Of a DNA stretch of 39,599 bases, positions 32,512 through 39,599 are shown in pieces (position 1 is the stretch's first letter; each line of letters begins with the position of its first letter). The translations under genes were made by a program, and so were the position numbers. Source of the stretch: Bacteroidota bacterium (GTDB lineage: Bacteria; Bacteroidota; Bacteroidia; Flavobacteriales; Flavobacteriaceae); contig JAEWCF010000066.1 of NCBI GenBank assembly GCA_023390775.1, positions 1 through 39,599 of the forward strand. The letters run 5' to 3'. The notes under the pieces are model-generated. The model saw only the letters and a program-made list of their open reading frames with translations. It did not search any database and was not told where the DNA came from.

Positions 32512-33780
32512 ATGTTTGACCGCGATAAATGGAACGAGATATTGGAGGCGCTGACGGCAAACACCTTCCGCACGGTGCTTACGGCCTTTGGCGTATTCTG
32601 GGGCATCTTCATCCTGGTGGTGCTCCTGGCCGCCGGACGCGGATTGGAGAACGGAGTCAAACAGGGGTTTTCGGGGATCGCGACCAATACCATGTTCATG
32701 TGGACGCAACCCACTTCCAAGGCGTACAAGGGGCTAAATCAAGGCCGACAGTTCAATTACAAGAATTCCGATGTCCCGGCCCTCAAGGAAAATTTCCCCG
32801 ACCTTCGGTTCGTATCGCCCCGAAACCAATTGGGTGGCTACCGCGGGGCAAACAACGTCACACATGGCACCAAGACGGGCGCCTATACCATTTACGGCGA
32901 TTACCCCGAACTCATCCAGCAGGAATCGATGGACATCATCCGGGGGCGCTTCGTCAACCGTGGGGACATTGACCAGAAACGCAAGGTCGCCATCATCGGA
33001 CAGGGCGTCATTACCGAACTCTTTGCGCCGGGCGAAGAAGTTTTGGGCAGTTACGTATCGGTCAACGGGGTCAATTTCCAGGTCGTGGGAGTTTACAAGA
33101 AGAAAGGCAACAACAACAATGGAAACGCGGAGGAAGCCCAAAAAAGCATCTTCATTCCGTTCACGACCTTCCAGCAGGCCTTTAATTTCGGCGATACCGT
33201 CGGCTGGATGGCGCTCACCGCCAGGGACGGGGCATCGATTACCGAACTTAAGAAGGGCATTATCGATTTCATGAAGGCGCGACACGACATCGCCCCCGAC
33301 GACGAGCGCGCCATCGGGCACTTTGACCTTTACGAGGAATTTTCCAAGGTAAACGGCCTGTTCATGATCCTCAAATTCATCGCGTATTTCGTCGGAACGC
33401 TGGTATTGCTTTCAGGCGTCATCGGGATTTCCAACATTATGCTCATCGTGGTCAAGGAACGTACCAAGGAAATCGGGATCAGGCGGGCGCTTGGGGCGAC
33501 ACCGGGGGCCATCCGCGCCCAAATCCTGACCGAATCGATCTTTTTGACCATTATCGCCGGAATGGCCGGAATTGCGGTGGCGACTGCGCTGCTTTTCGGG
33601 CTGAACAAGATGCTGGAAGGCATGCCGAGCGAGGAATCGATGTTCATCAACCCAAGCGTGGACCTTCCGGTAGTCTTCGTCGCGCTGATGATCCTCGTGG
33701 GGTCAGGGTTGCTTGCCGGGCTGATTCCCGCTCAACTGGCCATCCGCGTGAAACCCGTCGACGCCCTTCGAACCGAATAA
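32512..33780 (+). CDS. MacB-type ABC permease, second copy
   Basis: The protein has 422 residues from the ATG at 32512. An ATG at 32503 would add MNN and overlap the first permease by 8 bases. I prefer 32512 because MFDRDKWNEILEA aligns with the MFSIERWQEIFEA start of its neighbour. It has the same layout: a helix near 20-42, a periplasmic domain, then GISNIMLIVVKERTKEIGIRRALGAT and three C-terminal helices. The periplasmic domain has diverged strongly, with GNNNNGNAEEAQKS in one loop. An adaptor gene follows after 18 bases. Confidence 0.9.
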   Translation: MFDRDKWNEILEALTANTFRTVLTAFGVFWGIFILVVLLAAGRGLENGVKQGFSGIATNTMFMWTQPTSKAYKGLNQGRQFNYKNSDVPALKENFPDLRFVSPRNQLGGYRGANNVTHGTKTGAYTIYGDYPELIQQESMDIIRGRFVNRGDIDQKRKVAIIGQGVITELFAPGEEVLGSYVSVNGVNFQVVGVYKKKGNNNNGNAEEAQKSIFIPFTTFQQAFNFGDTVGWMALTARDGASITELKKGIIDFMKARHDIAPDDERAIGHFDLYEEFSKVNGLFMILKFIAYFVGTLVLLSGVIGISNIMLIVVKERTKEIGIRRALGATPGAIRAQILTESIFLTIIAGMAGIAVATALLFGLNKMLEGMPSEESMFINPSVDLPVVFVALMILVGSGLLAGLIPAQLAIRVKPVDALRTE

Positions 33781-33798
33781 AATCATCAATCTATCACA

Positions 33799-34917
33799 AT
33801 GAAAAAAGGAGTTACCATAACCATTTTGATCTTCATCGCGATCGTCTTCTTCGCGTCGCTGTATTATCTGTATGCCAAGAACCAGGAGGCGCCGGTTGTT
33901 TTCCAGACCGAATCGCCGGAGACGCGCACCATCGTCAAGACCACGATCGCCACGGGCAACATCGTCCCGGACGAGGAGGTCCTGATCAAGCCGAACATCT
34001 CCGGCATCATCGAGGAAATCTACATCGAGGCGGGCGGTTTCGTCAAGGCCGGCGACATGATTGCGAAGATCCGCGTGGTCCCGAATGTCTCCAACCTGAA
34101 CGCGACAAAGAACCAAGTGGAATCGGCGCGCATCAGCCTTGAAAACCAGGAAAAAGTCTTCAACCGGCAAAAGACGCTGTTTGACAAGGGCGTGATATCG
34201 GCCAACGACTTTGACGCCGCCGAGGTAGCCTACAAACGCGCCAAGCAGGAGTATAACGCCACGCGCCAGAGCTACGAGATCGTCAAGACCGGCACCACGC
34301 GGGGGCTCGGAAATGCGGCCAACACTATGATCCGTTCGACAGTTACCGGGATGGTGTTGGACGTTCCCGTGAAGGTGGGCAACCAAGTCATCGAAAGCAA
34401 TAATTTCAACGAGGGAACAACAATCGCCAGCCTGGCCGATGTGGGCCGCATGATCTTCGTTGGCAAGGTCGACGAGTCCGAGGTGGGCAAGATCCGCGAA
34501 AACCTGCCGATCGAAATTACCGTCGGTGCCATCGAAAACAAGAAGTTCAACGCCATCCTGCAATACATCGCGCCGAAAGGAAAGACCGAGAACGGCGCGA
34601 TCCAGTTCGAGATCAAGGGCGCGCTCACCAATCGGGACACGACGTTCATCCGGGCGGGCCTGAGCGCCAACGCCTCAATTATTCTCGATAAGGCCGACAA
34701 AGTGCTGGCCGTGAAGGAATCTCTCGTTCAGTTCGACGAAAAAACCAAGAAGTATTTTGTCGAGGTCATGACCGGCGACCAAAAATTCGAGCGCCGCGAT
34801 GTGGAGCTTGGCGTGAGCGACGGAATTTACGTCGAAGTCAAAAAGGGCATTGCCAAGGGCGACAAGATCAAGGTTTGGAACCAGGGGCTTGAAAAACCCG
34901 AAGGCCAACAATCGTAA
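33799..34917 (+). CDS. HlyD/MacA-type periplasmic adaptor, first copy
   Basis: The 372-residue membrane-fusion protein has an N-terminal helix (about 5-25), a first lipoyl half VLIKPNISGIIEEIYIEAGGFVKAGDMIAKI (about 54-84), a coiled-coil hairpin (about 90-170), a second lipoyl half and a beta-barrel domain ending near GDKIKVWNQGLEKP. It would link the two permeases to TolC in the periplasm. It sits 18 bases behind the second permease and 66 bases before tolC. Confidence 0.9.
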   Translation: MKKGVTITILIFIAIVFFASLYYLYAKNQEAPVVFQTESPETRTIVKTTIATGNIVPDEEVLIKPNISGIIEEIYIEAGGFVKAGDMIAKIRVVPNVSNLNATKNQVESARISLENQEKVFNRQKTLFDKGVISANDFDAAEVAYKRAKQEYNATRQSYEIVKTGTTRGLGNAANTMIRSTVTGMVLDVPVKVGNQVIESNNFNEGTTIASLADVGRMIFVGKVDESEVGKIRENLPIEITVGAIENKKFNAILQYIAPKGKTENGAIQFEIKGALTNRDTTFIRAGLSANASIILDKADKVLAVKESLVQFDEKTKKYFVEVMTGDQKFERRDVELGVSDGIYVEVKKGIAKGDKIKVWNQGLEKPEGQQS

Positions 34918-34944
34918 GAAATCATCTCATTAATCAAAAATCGT

Positions 34945-34952
34945 TAAATTTG
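34945..34952 (+). promoter_or_regulatory. -7 promoter box of tolC
   Basis: TAAATTTG matches TAnnTTTG and lies 31 bases before the tolC ATG. It may give tolC, the second adaptor and tsaB their own transcript. No clear -33 element is seen. Confidence 0.5.
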
Positions 34953-34983
34953 CGCGGGCCAGCCCTCGCATAAATCATCATCA

Positions 34984-36423
34984 ATGAAAAAATCCCTGTT
35001 CGCCGCCATTTTGCTGTTGCTCACTGCGACATCGATCGCGCAGGAAAAGAAGTGGACGCTGGCCGAATGCGTCGATTACGCGCTCAAGAACAACATCCAG
35101 ATCAAGAACACCGAACTCGACAGCCGCCTCGCCGACGTGGACAAAAAAGCTGCATTCGGAAACTTTTTGCCCACCGTAAACGGACAGGCGTCGCACTCTT
35201 GGAACATCGGTCTCAACCAGAACATCACGACGGGACTTCTCGAGAACCAGACCACGCAGTTTACCTCGGCGGGGCTAAGCGTGGGCGTGAACCTCTATTC
35301 GGGCCTCCAGAGCCAGAACCGGCTGCGTCGCGCCAACCTCGCAATCTTGGCCGCGCAATACCAGCTGGCCAAGATGAAGGACGATGTTGCGCTCAATGTC
35401 GCGAACGCCTTTTTGCAGATACTCTTCAACAAGGAAAACCTCAAGGTCCAGCAGGAGCAACTCGCCAACAACCAGCGCCAGCAAGGGCGGACGCAGGAAC
35501 TCGTCAATGCGGGATCGGTGCCGCGAGGCGATCTCATGGACATGAAGGCGACCGTGGCGACCAGCGAGCAAAATGTCATCCTGGCCGAGAACGCCCTGTT
35601 GATTTCCAAGCTCAGCCTTGCGCAACTCCTGCAACTCGACGATTTCCAGAATTTCGACATTGCCGACGACGATTATGAGGCCACTTTGAGCGAAACGATG
35701 GGCCAAACACCACAAGCCATTTTCGAGAAGGCCAAGGAAACCCGGGTCGAGATCAAAATTGCCCGCGCAAACCTCGAACTCGCCGAGCGCGATGTCAAGA
35801 TCGCCCGCGGAAACTTCCAGCCGAACCTTCAGGGTTTTTACAGTTTTAGCACACGCGCCGCCTATGCCGATCGCGTAACGGGTTTTGCACCGGACATCGC
35901 CACGCCGTTCTCGACAATCGGTACCGTCGATGTCAACGGCACGACCTACAATGTGGTTCAACCGAATTTTGTCCCGGTCCTGGGAAGTGCGCTTCCGCTT
36001 TGGGAACAATTTGATGAAAATAAGGGGCATTCATTTGGCCTTCAGCTAAACGTTCCGGTGCTCAACGGGTTCCAGGCCCGCAACAGTGTCGAACGGGCGA
36101 AGATCGCGCTCGATCGATCCAAAATTGCGATGTCACAACAGGAACTCGACCTCGAGCGCAACGTTTACCAGGCCTTCACCGATGCCAAGGGTGCGCTCAA
36201 TGCTTACGAGGCCGCGCAAACAGCCTTGGAGGCGCGCCAACTTGCCTTTGATTACGCGCGTGAACGCTACGAGGTGGGCATCATCAATGCATTCGATTAC
36301 AACCAGGCACAGACGCTCTATGTCAATGCGCAGAGCGATCTGATCCGTGCGAAATTCGATTATATCTTTAGGGTAAAAGTCGTGGAATTCTATTTCGGGA
36401 TTCCCATAACACAACTAAAATAG
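34984..36423 (+). CDS. TolC-family outer-membrane efflux protein
   Basis: The 479-residue protein has a signal peptide (MKKSLFAAILLLLTATSIAQ) and two outer-membrane-efflux repeats: KKWTLAECVDYALKNNIQIK at the mature start and a second helical part from about residue 225 (TPQAIFEKAKETRVEIKIARANL), ending with YEVGIINAFDYNQAQTLYVNAQSDLIRAKFDY. As a trimer it forms the exit duct for the ABC pump and possibly other pumps. A loop of about 50 residues (about 285-340) with several Pro and Gly lies in the second half. The second adaptor follows after one base. Confidence 0.93.
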   Translation: MKKSLFAAILLLLTATSIAQEKKWTLAECVDYALKNNIQIKNTELDSRLADVDKKAAFGNFLPTVNGQASHSWNIGLNQNITTGLLENQTTQFTSAGLSVGVNLYSGLQSQNRLRRANLAILAAQYQLAKMKDDVALNVANAFLQILFNKENLKVQQEQLANNQRQQGRTQELVNAGSVPRGDLMDMKATVATSEQNVILAENALLISKLSLAQLLQLDDFQNFDIADDDYEATLSETMGQTPQAIFEKAKETRVEIKIARANLELAERDVKIARGNFQPNLQGFYSFSTRAAYADRVTGFAPDIATPFSTIGTVDVNGTTYNVVQPNFVPVLGSALPLWEQFDENKGHSFGLQLNVPVLNGFQARNSVERAKIALDRSKIAMSQQELDLERNVYQAFTDAKGALNAYEAAQTALEARQLAFDYARERYEVGIINAFDYNQAQTLYVNAQSDLIRAKFDYIFRVKVVEFYFGIPITQLK

Positions 36424-36424
36424 T

Positions 36425-37723
36425 ATGTCCAAAAAAAACATGTATTGGCTGGGAGGCGGCCTGTTAGTACTGATCGTCGTCTTGATCTGGCTGTCCAAAA
36501 CGGGCGTCATTGGCAACAAGAATAAGGGAACCGAGGTGGAAACCGCTCCCGTTGGCGAATTGACGATTATCGAGACCGTATCGGCAACTGGCAAGATACA
36601 GCCCGAGGTCGAGGTCAAGATTTCCTCCGAAGTATCAGGCGAGATCATCGACCTGCCCGTAAAGGAGGGCCAAACGGTTAAAAAAGGTGACCTGCTCGTG
36701 CGTATCAACCCGGACCTGTACACCTCGGGGCTTAACCGGACCATTTCCAACCTTTCGGGAACCAAGGCAGGGCTCAGCCAGGCTGATGCCCAGTTCAGGG
36801 AGGCCAAGGCCAGTTATGACCGAAACAAGACCCTTTACGAGAAAGGCATCATCAGCCGCGCCGACTGGGACCGTGCCGTTTCGGCATTCGAGGTGGCCAA
36901 GGCGACCAAGCAATCGGCGTATTACAATGTACAATCCGCATCGGCAACCGTGAACGAAGCCCGCGACAATTTGGGCCGTACCACCATTTACGCCCCCGCA
37001 GACGGAACCATCTCCATGCTCAACGTCGAACTCGGCGAGCGCGTCCTGGGAACCCAACAGATGACGGGTACCGAAATCCTGCGCGTGGCCAACCTGAACA
37101 ACATGGAGGTCGAGGTTGACGTCAATGAGAACGACATCGTCAAGGTGAGTGTCGGAGATTCGGCGAAGGTGGAGGTCGATGCGTACCTAAAGAAGGAATT
37201 CAAGGGGCTTGTGACGAGCATTTCAAATTCGGCATCGGCTACCCAAACCGCCGATCAGGTGACCAATTTCAAGGTCAAGATCCGTATCCTCAAGGAATCG
37301 TACATGGACCTGATCGAGGGCAAACCGGCCAGCTATTCGCCATTCCGTCCGGGGATGACCGCTACGGTGGACATCATCACCAAGCGGCGTGAGAACGTGA
37401 TTGCCGTGCCTATTTCGGCCGTCGTCATCAAGACCGATACCACCGCCACCAAGAAATCCTACGGCCGCGACAAAAAAGCCGACGACGACAAATCCAAACC
37501 CAAACAAGAGGAGAAATTCGAGTGCGTGTTCGTGAAATCGGGCGATGAGGCCAAGCTTCGCGTGGTCAAGACCGGCATCCAGGATGACACCAACATCGAG
37601 ATCACCAAAGGCCTCAAAAAGGGCGATGTCGTGATCACCGGGCCTTACACGACCGTGACCAAGGACTTAAAACCCGGCGACAAGGTCACCGAGATGGCCA
37701 AGGACGACAAGAAGAAGAAATAA
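36425..37723 (+). CDS. HlyD/RND-type periplasmic adaptor, second copy
   Basis: The 432-residue membrane-fusion protein has an N-terminal helix (about 4-22), lipoyl half KISSEVSGEIIDLPVKEGQTVKKGDLLVRI (about 61-90), a coiled-coil hairpin (about 100-180), a second lipoyl half with TIYAPADGTISMLNVELGERV, a beta-barrel and a membrane-proximal domain. A Lys/Asp-rich loop of about 30 residues (about 337-365) and a KDDKKKK tail are unusual. It differs clearly from the first adaptor, so the locus carries two distinct adaptors for one TolC. Its stop overlaps the tsaB start by one base. Confidence 0.9.
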   Translation: MSKKNMYWLGGGLLVLIVVLIWLSKTGVIGNKNKGTEVETAPVGELTIIETVSATGKIQPEVEVKISSEVSGEIIDLPVKEGQTVKKGDLLVRINPDLYTSGLNRTISNLSGTKAGLSQADAQFREAKASYDRNKTLYEKGIISRADWDRAVSAFEVAKATKQSAYYNVQSASATVNEARDNLGRTTIYAPADGTISMLNVELGERVLGTQQMTGTEILRVANLNNMEVEVDVNENDIVKVSVGDSAKVEVDAYLKKEFKGLVTSISNSASATQTADQVTNFKVKIRILKESYMDLIEGKPASYSPFRPGMTATVDIITKRRENVIAVPISAVVIKTDTTATKKSYGRDKKADDDKSKPKQEEKFECVFVKSGDEAKLRVVKTGIQDDTNIEITKGLKKGDVVITGPYTTVTKDLKPGDKVTEMAKDDKKKK

Positions 37724-38382
37724 TGGCGCTTATCCTGAACCTGGAGACTGCCACGCGCAACTGTTCGGTTGCGCTTTCCAATGAAGGCGAAGTGCTTTCG
37801 GCGCGCGATTACGCGGGTGAGGGCTACTCCCATGCAGAGAAATTACACGTCTTTATTGAAGAGGTCCTCGCCGAGGCCGGAAAATCCTACAAGGATCTGG
37901 ATGCCGTTGCCGTGAGCCGCGGCCCGGGTTCGTACACGGGTCTGCGCATCGGCGTATCGGCGGCCAAGGGATTCTGCCACGCGCTGGGCATTCCGCTGAT
38001 TTCGGTTGATACGACACTTGTGCTCGCCTCGATGGCCAGGATTGCGGAAGGTCACATCGTTCCGCTGATCGATGCGCGACGGATGGAAGCCTACACTGCA
38101 ATCTACGATGCCAACCTAAAGATGACCGCGCCCATTTCGGCCGAGATCCTCACTCCGGAAAGCTTTATGGACATCGCGGGTCCCATACATTTTGTCGGCG
38201 ACTGCCAGGAAAAAGCGGCAACCGTTCTCCACGGCGATAACTACCGGTACCACAAGGAAATTGAATTCCCGTCGGCGAGTGCGATGGCCCGTTTTGCGCA
38301 AGAGAAATTCCGCCAAAAAGACTTTGAGGACGTCGCCTATTTTGAGCCGTTCTACCTCAAGGATTTCATCGCCGGAAAATAA
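37723..38382 (+). CDS. tsaB: TsaB, tRNA t6A modification protein
   Basis: The 219-residue ASKHA-fold protein partners TsaD in making the threonylcarbamoyl modification of A37 in tRNAs. Typical sequence includes ILNLETATRNCSVAL at the start, AVSRGPGSYTGLRIGVSAAKGFCHAL (about 64-89) and HIVPLIDARRMEAYTAIYD. It has the normal shortened length compared with TsaD. The ATG overlaps the adaptor stop by one base, so its translation is coupled to an efflux operon. It meets the mscS gene convergently across repeat unit C. Confidence 0.94.
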   Translation: MALILNLETATRNCSVALSNEGEVLSARDYAGEGYSHAEKLHVFIEEVLAEAGKSYKDLDAVAVSRGPGSYTGLRIGVSAAKGFCHALGIPLISVDTTLVLASMARIAEGHIVPLIDARRMEAYTAIYDANLKMTAPISAEILTPESFMDIAGPIHFVGDCQEKAATVLHGDNYRYHKEIEFPSASAMARFAQEKFRQKDFEDVAYFEPFYLKDFIAGK

Positions 38383-38389
38383 TTTTTGT

Positions 38390-38470
38390 TATGCCGCGCC
38401 CTTCGGGCCGGGTTTTCGGCTATAGTCCTCGCTGAAGCTGCGGGCTGCCGCCTCTACCCCTCGCGGGGCT
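38390..38470 (+). repeat. Flavobacterial-type intergenic repeat, unit C
   Basis: This spacer between the convergent tsaB and mscS genes shows the same fixed parts as units A and B. CGGGTTTTCGGCTATAG (about 38409-38425) is followed by a variable middle and then GCCGCCTCTACCCCTCGC (38447-38464). A CCCC-TCGC-GGGG hairpin (38457-38468) and a GCCC-TTC-GGGC hairpin near 38397-38408 may act as terminators. Confidence 0.55.
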
Positions 38471-38478
38471 CCCAAACT

Positions 38479-39297
38479 TTATACCGACTTTTCCCTGACA
38501 TACGGCTGGATCGAAATATTGGCGCGATCAAATGAGGATTTGGCGCGTTCCAAAACATCCGACGACATGTCCCAGAAATCCTCGTTTGTAGCCCAAGGCC
38601 TGATCGCAATCTGCACCGATGATGCGTCCATTCCCTTGATCACCACCTGCGGTTCGGGCGATTGGAGGACTTTCGGGTGGCTCTTCAAAATGTCCAAAAG
38701 AATGGATTTTGCCTGCGCGGCATCGGTGTCATAGGAGACGGCCAAGGTCATGTCGGCCCTTCTGATCGGCTCGACGGAATAGTTGATTATCGTCCCGTTG
38801 GACAGGATTCCGTTGGGAATGAAGATCGCCTGGTTGTTGGCCGTGATAAGCCGCGTCACGAAGATCTGGATTTCGGCCACGGTGCCTGAAACGCCCTGCG
38901 CCTCAATGTAATCGCCCACACGAAACGGCTTGAACAAAATGATCAGCATGCCGCCTGCAAAATTGGAAAGCGAACCCTGCAGCGAAAGTCCGACCGCCAA
39001 TCCTGCCGCACCCAAAATCGCGACAAAGGAGGAAGTTTCGATCCCCAACTTGGAGATGAAAGTTACAAACAGCAGGATCCGGAGCGCCCACAGCAGGATA
39101 TCTGCCAGAAATTTTGACAGCGTCGGGTCGAGGGCACGTTTGACCATCACATTCTTGACAAACCGATTGATGAGCCTGATGGCATAAAGCCCCACGAAAA
39201 GCACCAGGAATGCCGAGACCACCTTGGGTGACCACGCGACCAGTACCTGAAAAAAGTTTGTGATGTATTGATCGATTGAATTGATATAGAGCATCAT
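38479..39297 (-). CDS. MscS-family mechanosensitive channel
   Basis: The 272-residue channel opens under membrane tension to release solutes on hypo-osmotic shock. Three N-terminal helices end in the pore helix ILGAAGLAVGLSLQGSLSNFAGG (about 94-116), followed by KPFRVGDYIEAQGVSGTVAEI and VFIPNG-like AIFIPNGILSNGTIINYS, both MscS hallmarks. The C-terminal alpha/beta domain is complete. Length is close to E. coli MscS. Two ATG codons stand at the start. The first overlaps the stop of the upstream thioredoxin-domain gene as ATGA, indicating coupling. Confidence 0.95.
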   Translation of the reverse strand: MMLYINSIDQYITNFFQVLVAWSPKVVSAFLVLFVGLYAIRLINRFVKNVMVKRALDPTLSKFLADILLWALRILLFVTFISKLGIETSSFVAILGAAGLAVGLSLQGSLSNFAGGMLIILFKPFRVGDYIEAQGVSGTVAEIQIFVTRLITANNQAIFIPNGILSNGTIINYSVEPIRRADMTLAVSYDTDAAQAKSILLDILKSHPKVLQSPEPQVVIKGMDASSVQIAIRPWATNEDFWDMSSDVLERAKSSFDRANISIQPYVREKSV

Positions 39298-39599
39298 ATC
39301 GTTTTGAGTTGTGAAATCGCCTCCTCAAGATTTTCCACCGGAAGCGAGCACGCCTTGTCCCTGCAAACATAGAAAGGAGTACGGCCTTCAACAAAGCGGT
39401 CTTTTAAAAGCGGCAAAGTGGACGGCGAAGCGGAACCTGCGAGCAGCGTGCCGGGGAGGTAATGGCTTTGGGCTTCACGCGCGGCCGGCAATGCATCGGG
39501 GCCGCAGATAACCAGTTCGGTCTTGCCGGGCGAAAGATCGAGAAGGACGTCGAACCAATTCGCGAATGCCGACGGGTAGTCGGCGGCGGGGATGATATG
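39294..39599 (-). CDS. YyaL-like thioredoxin domain protein (DUF255), 3' end only
   Basis: The frame is open from the window edge to a TGA at 39296-39294 and gives 101 C-terminal residues (HIIPAADYPSAFANWFDVLL at the edge). The end GRTPFYVCRDKACSLPVENL resembles the C-terminus of the large YyaL / spermatogenesis-associated 20-like proteins, which have an N-terminal thioredoxin domain and an alpha-toroid like that of sugar isomerases. The function of these proteins is poorly known. The diagnostic N-terminal part lies outside the window. The stop overlaps the mscS ATG. Confidence 0.7.
   Translation of the reverse strand, partial: HIIPAADYPSAFANWFDVLLDLSPGKTELVICGPDALPAAREAQSHYLPGTLLAGSASPSTLPLLKDRFVEGRTPFYVCRDKACSLPVENLEEAISQLKTI

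Overview
The window reads as chromosomal DNA of a Flavobacterium-like member of the Flavobacteriaceae (Bacteroidota). Supporting signs are an alternative complex III (Act) operon joined to aa3-type oxidase genes, the gene order ruvA-sprA-gcvH-vanZ-deoC-remB (sprA and remB are gliding / type IX secretion genes known from Flavobacterium johnsoniae), ten promoter-like boxes of the Bacteroidota form TAnnTTTG, and intergenic repeats that I recognise as flavobacterial in style. Base composition looks GC-rich for that group (mid-50s percent by eye, not computed). I saw no tRNA, rRNA, CRISPR array, insertion sequence, phage or plasmid gene.

Layout. (1) 1-5877, plus strand: end of actC, then actD, actE, actF, coxB and coxA, an electron-transfer operon taking electrons from menaquinol through alternative complex III to a CuA-containing A1-type cytochrome oxidase. 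It ends in a good terminator. (2) 5878-11736: a repeat-rich intergenic region, a small GNAT-like gene, a heptanucleotide-periodic tract, ruvB, a second repeat unit, queG, maeB and ruvA. (3) 11740-23699: the giant sprA gene (T9SS translocon), gcvH, a VanZ-like membrane gene, deoC, remB and a probable glycosyltransferase. (4) 23766-28838: cyoE (heme O synthase), two subunit III genes, a subunit IV gene, a SCO-like protein without its cysteines, a true SCO protein, a DUF420 membrane protein and a 70-residue CxxC membrane protein. This is the second half of the oxidase, meaning its remaining subunits and probable assembly factors. (5) 28839-30236, minus strand: a DUF4403 lipoprotein that meets the previous gene end to end. 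(6) 30572-38382: an ABC efflux system (ATPase, two different MacB-type permeases, adaptor, TolC, second adaptor) followed by tsaB. (7) 38479-39599, minus strand: an MscS-type channel coupled to the end of a YyaL-like thioredoxin-domain gene.

Regions 1 and 4 should work together as one respiratory module: the Act complex feeds the aa3 oxidase, CyoE starts heme A synthesis, and SCO with its small neighbours probably loads copper. Region 3 combines surface secretion and gliding with metabolic genes. The most noteworthy items are the His-rich tails in ActF and CoxA, the cysteine-less SCO paralogue with two small membrane neighbours, RemB's apparent TonB-C-like domain fused to a Wzi-like barrel, three related intergenic repeat units with fixed ends and variable hairpin cores, a 7-bp-periodic spacer upstream of ruvB, and terminators whose T-tract runs straight into the next promoter box.
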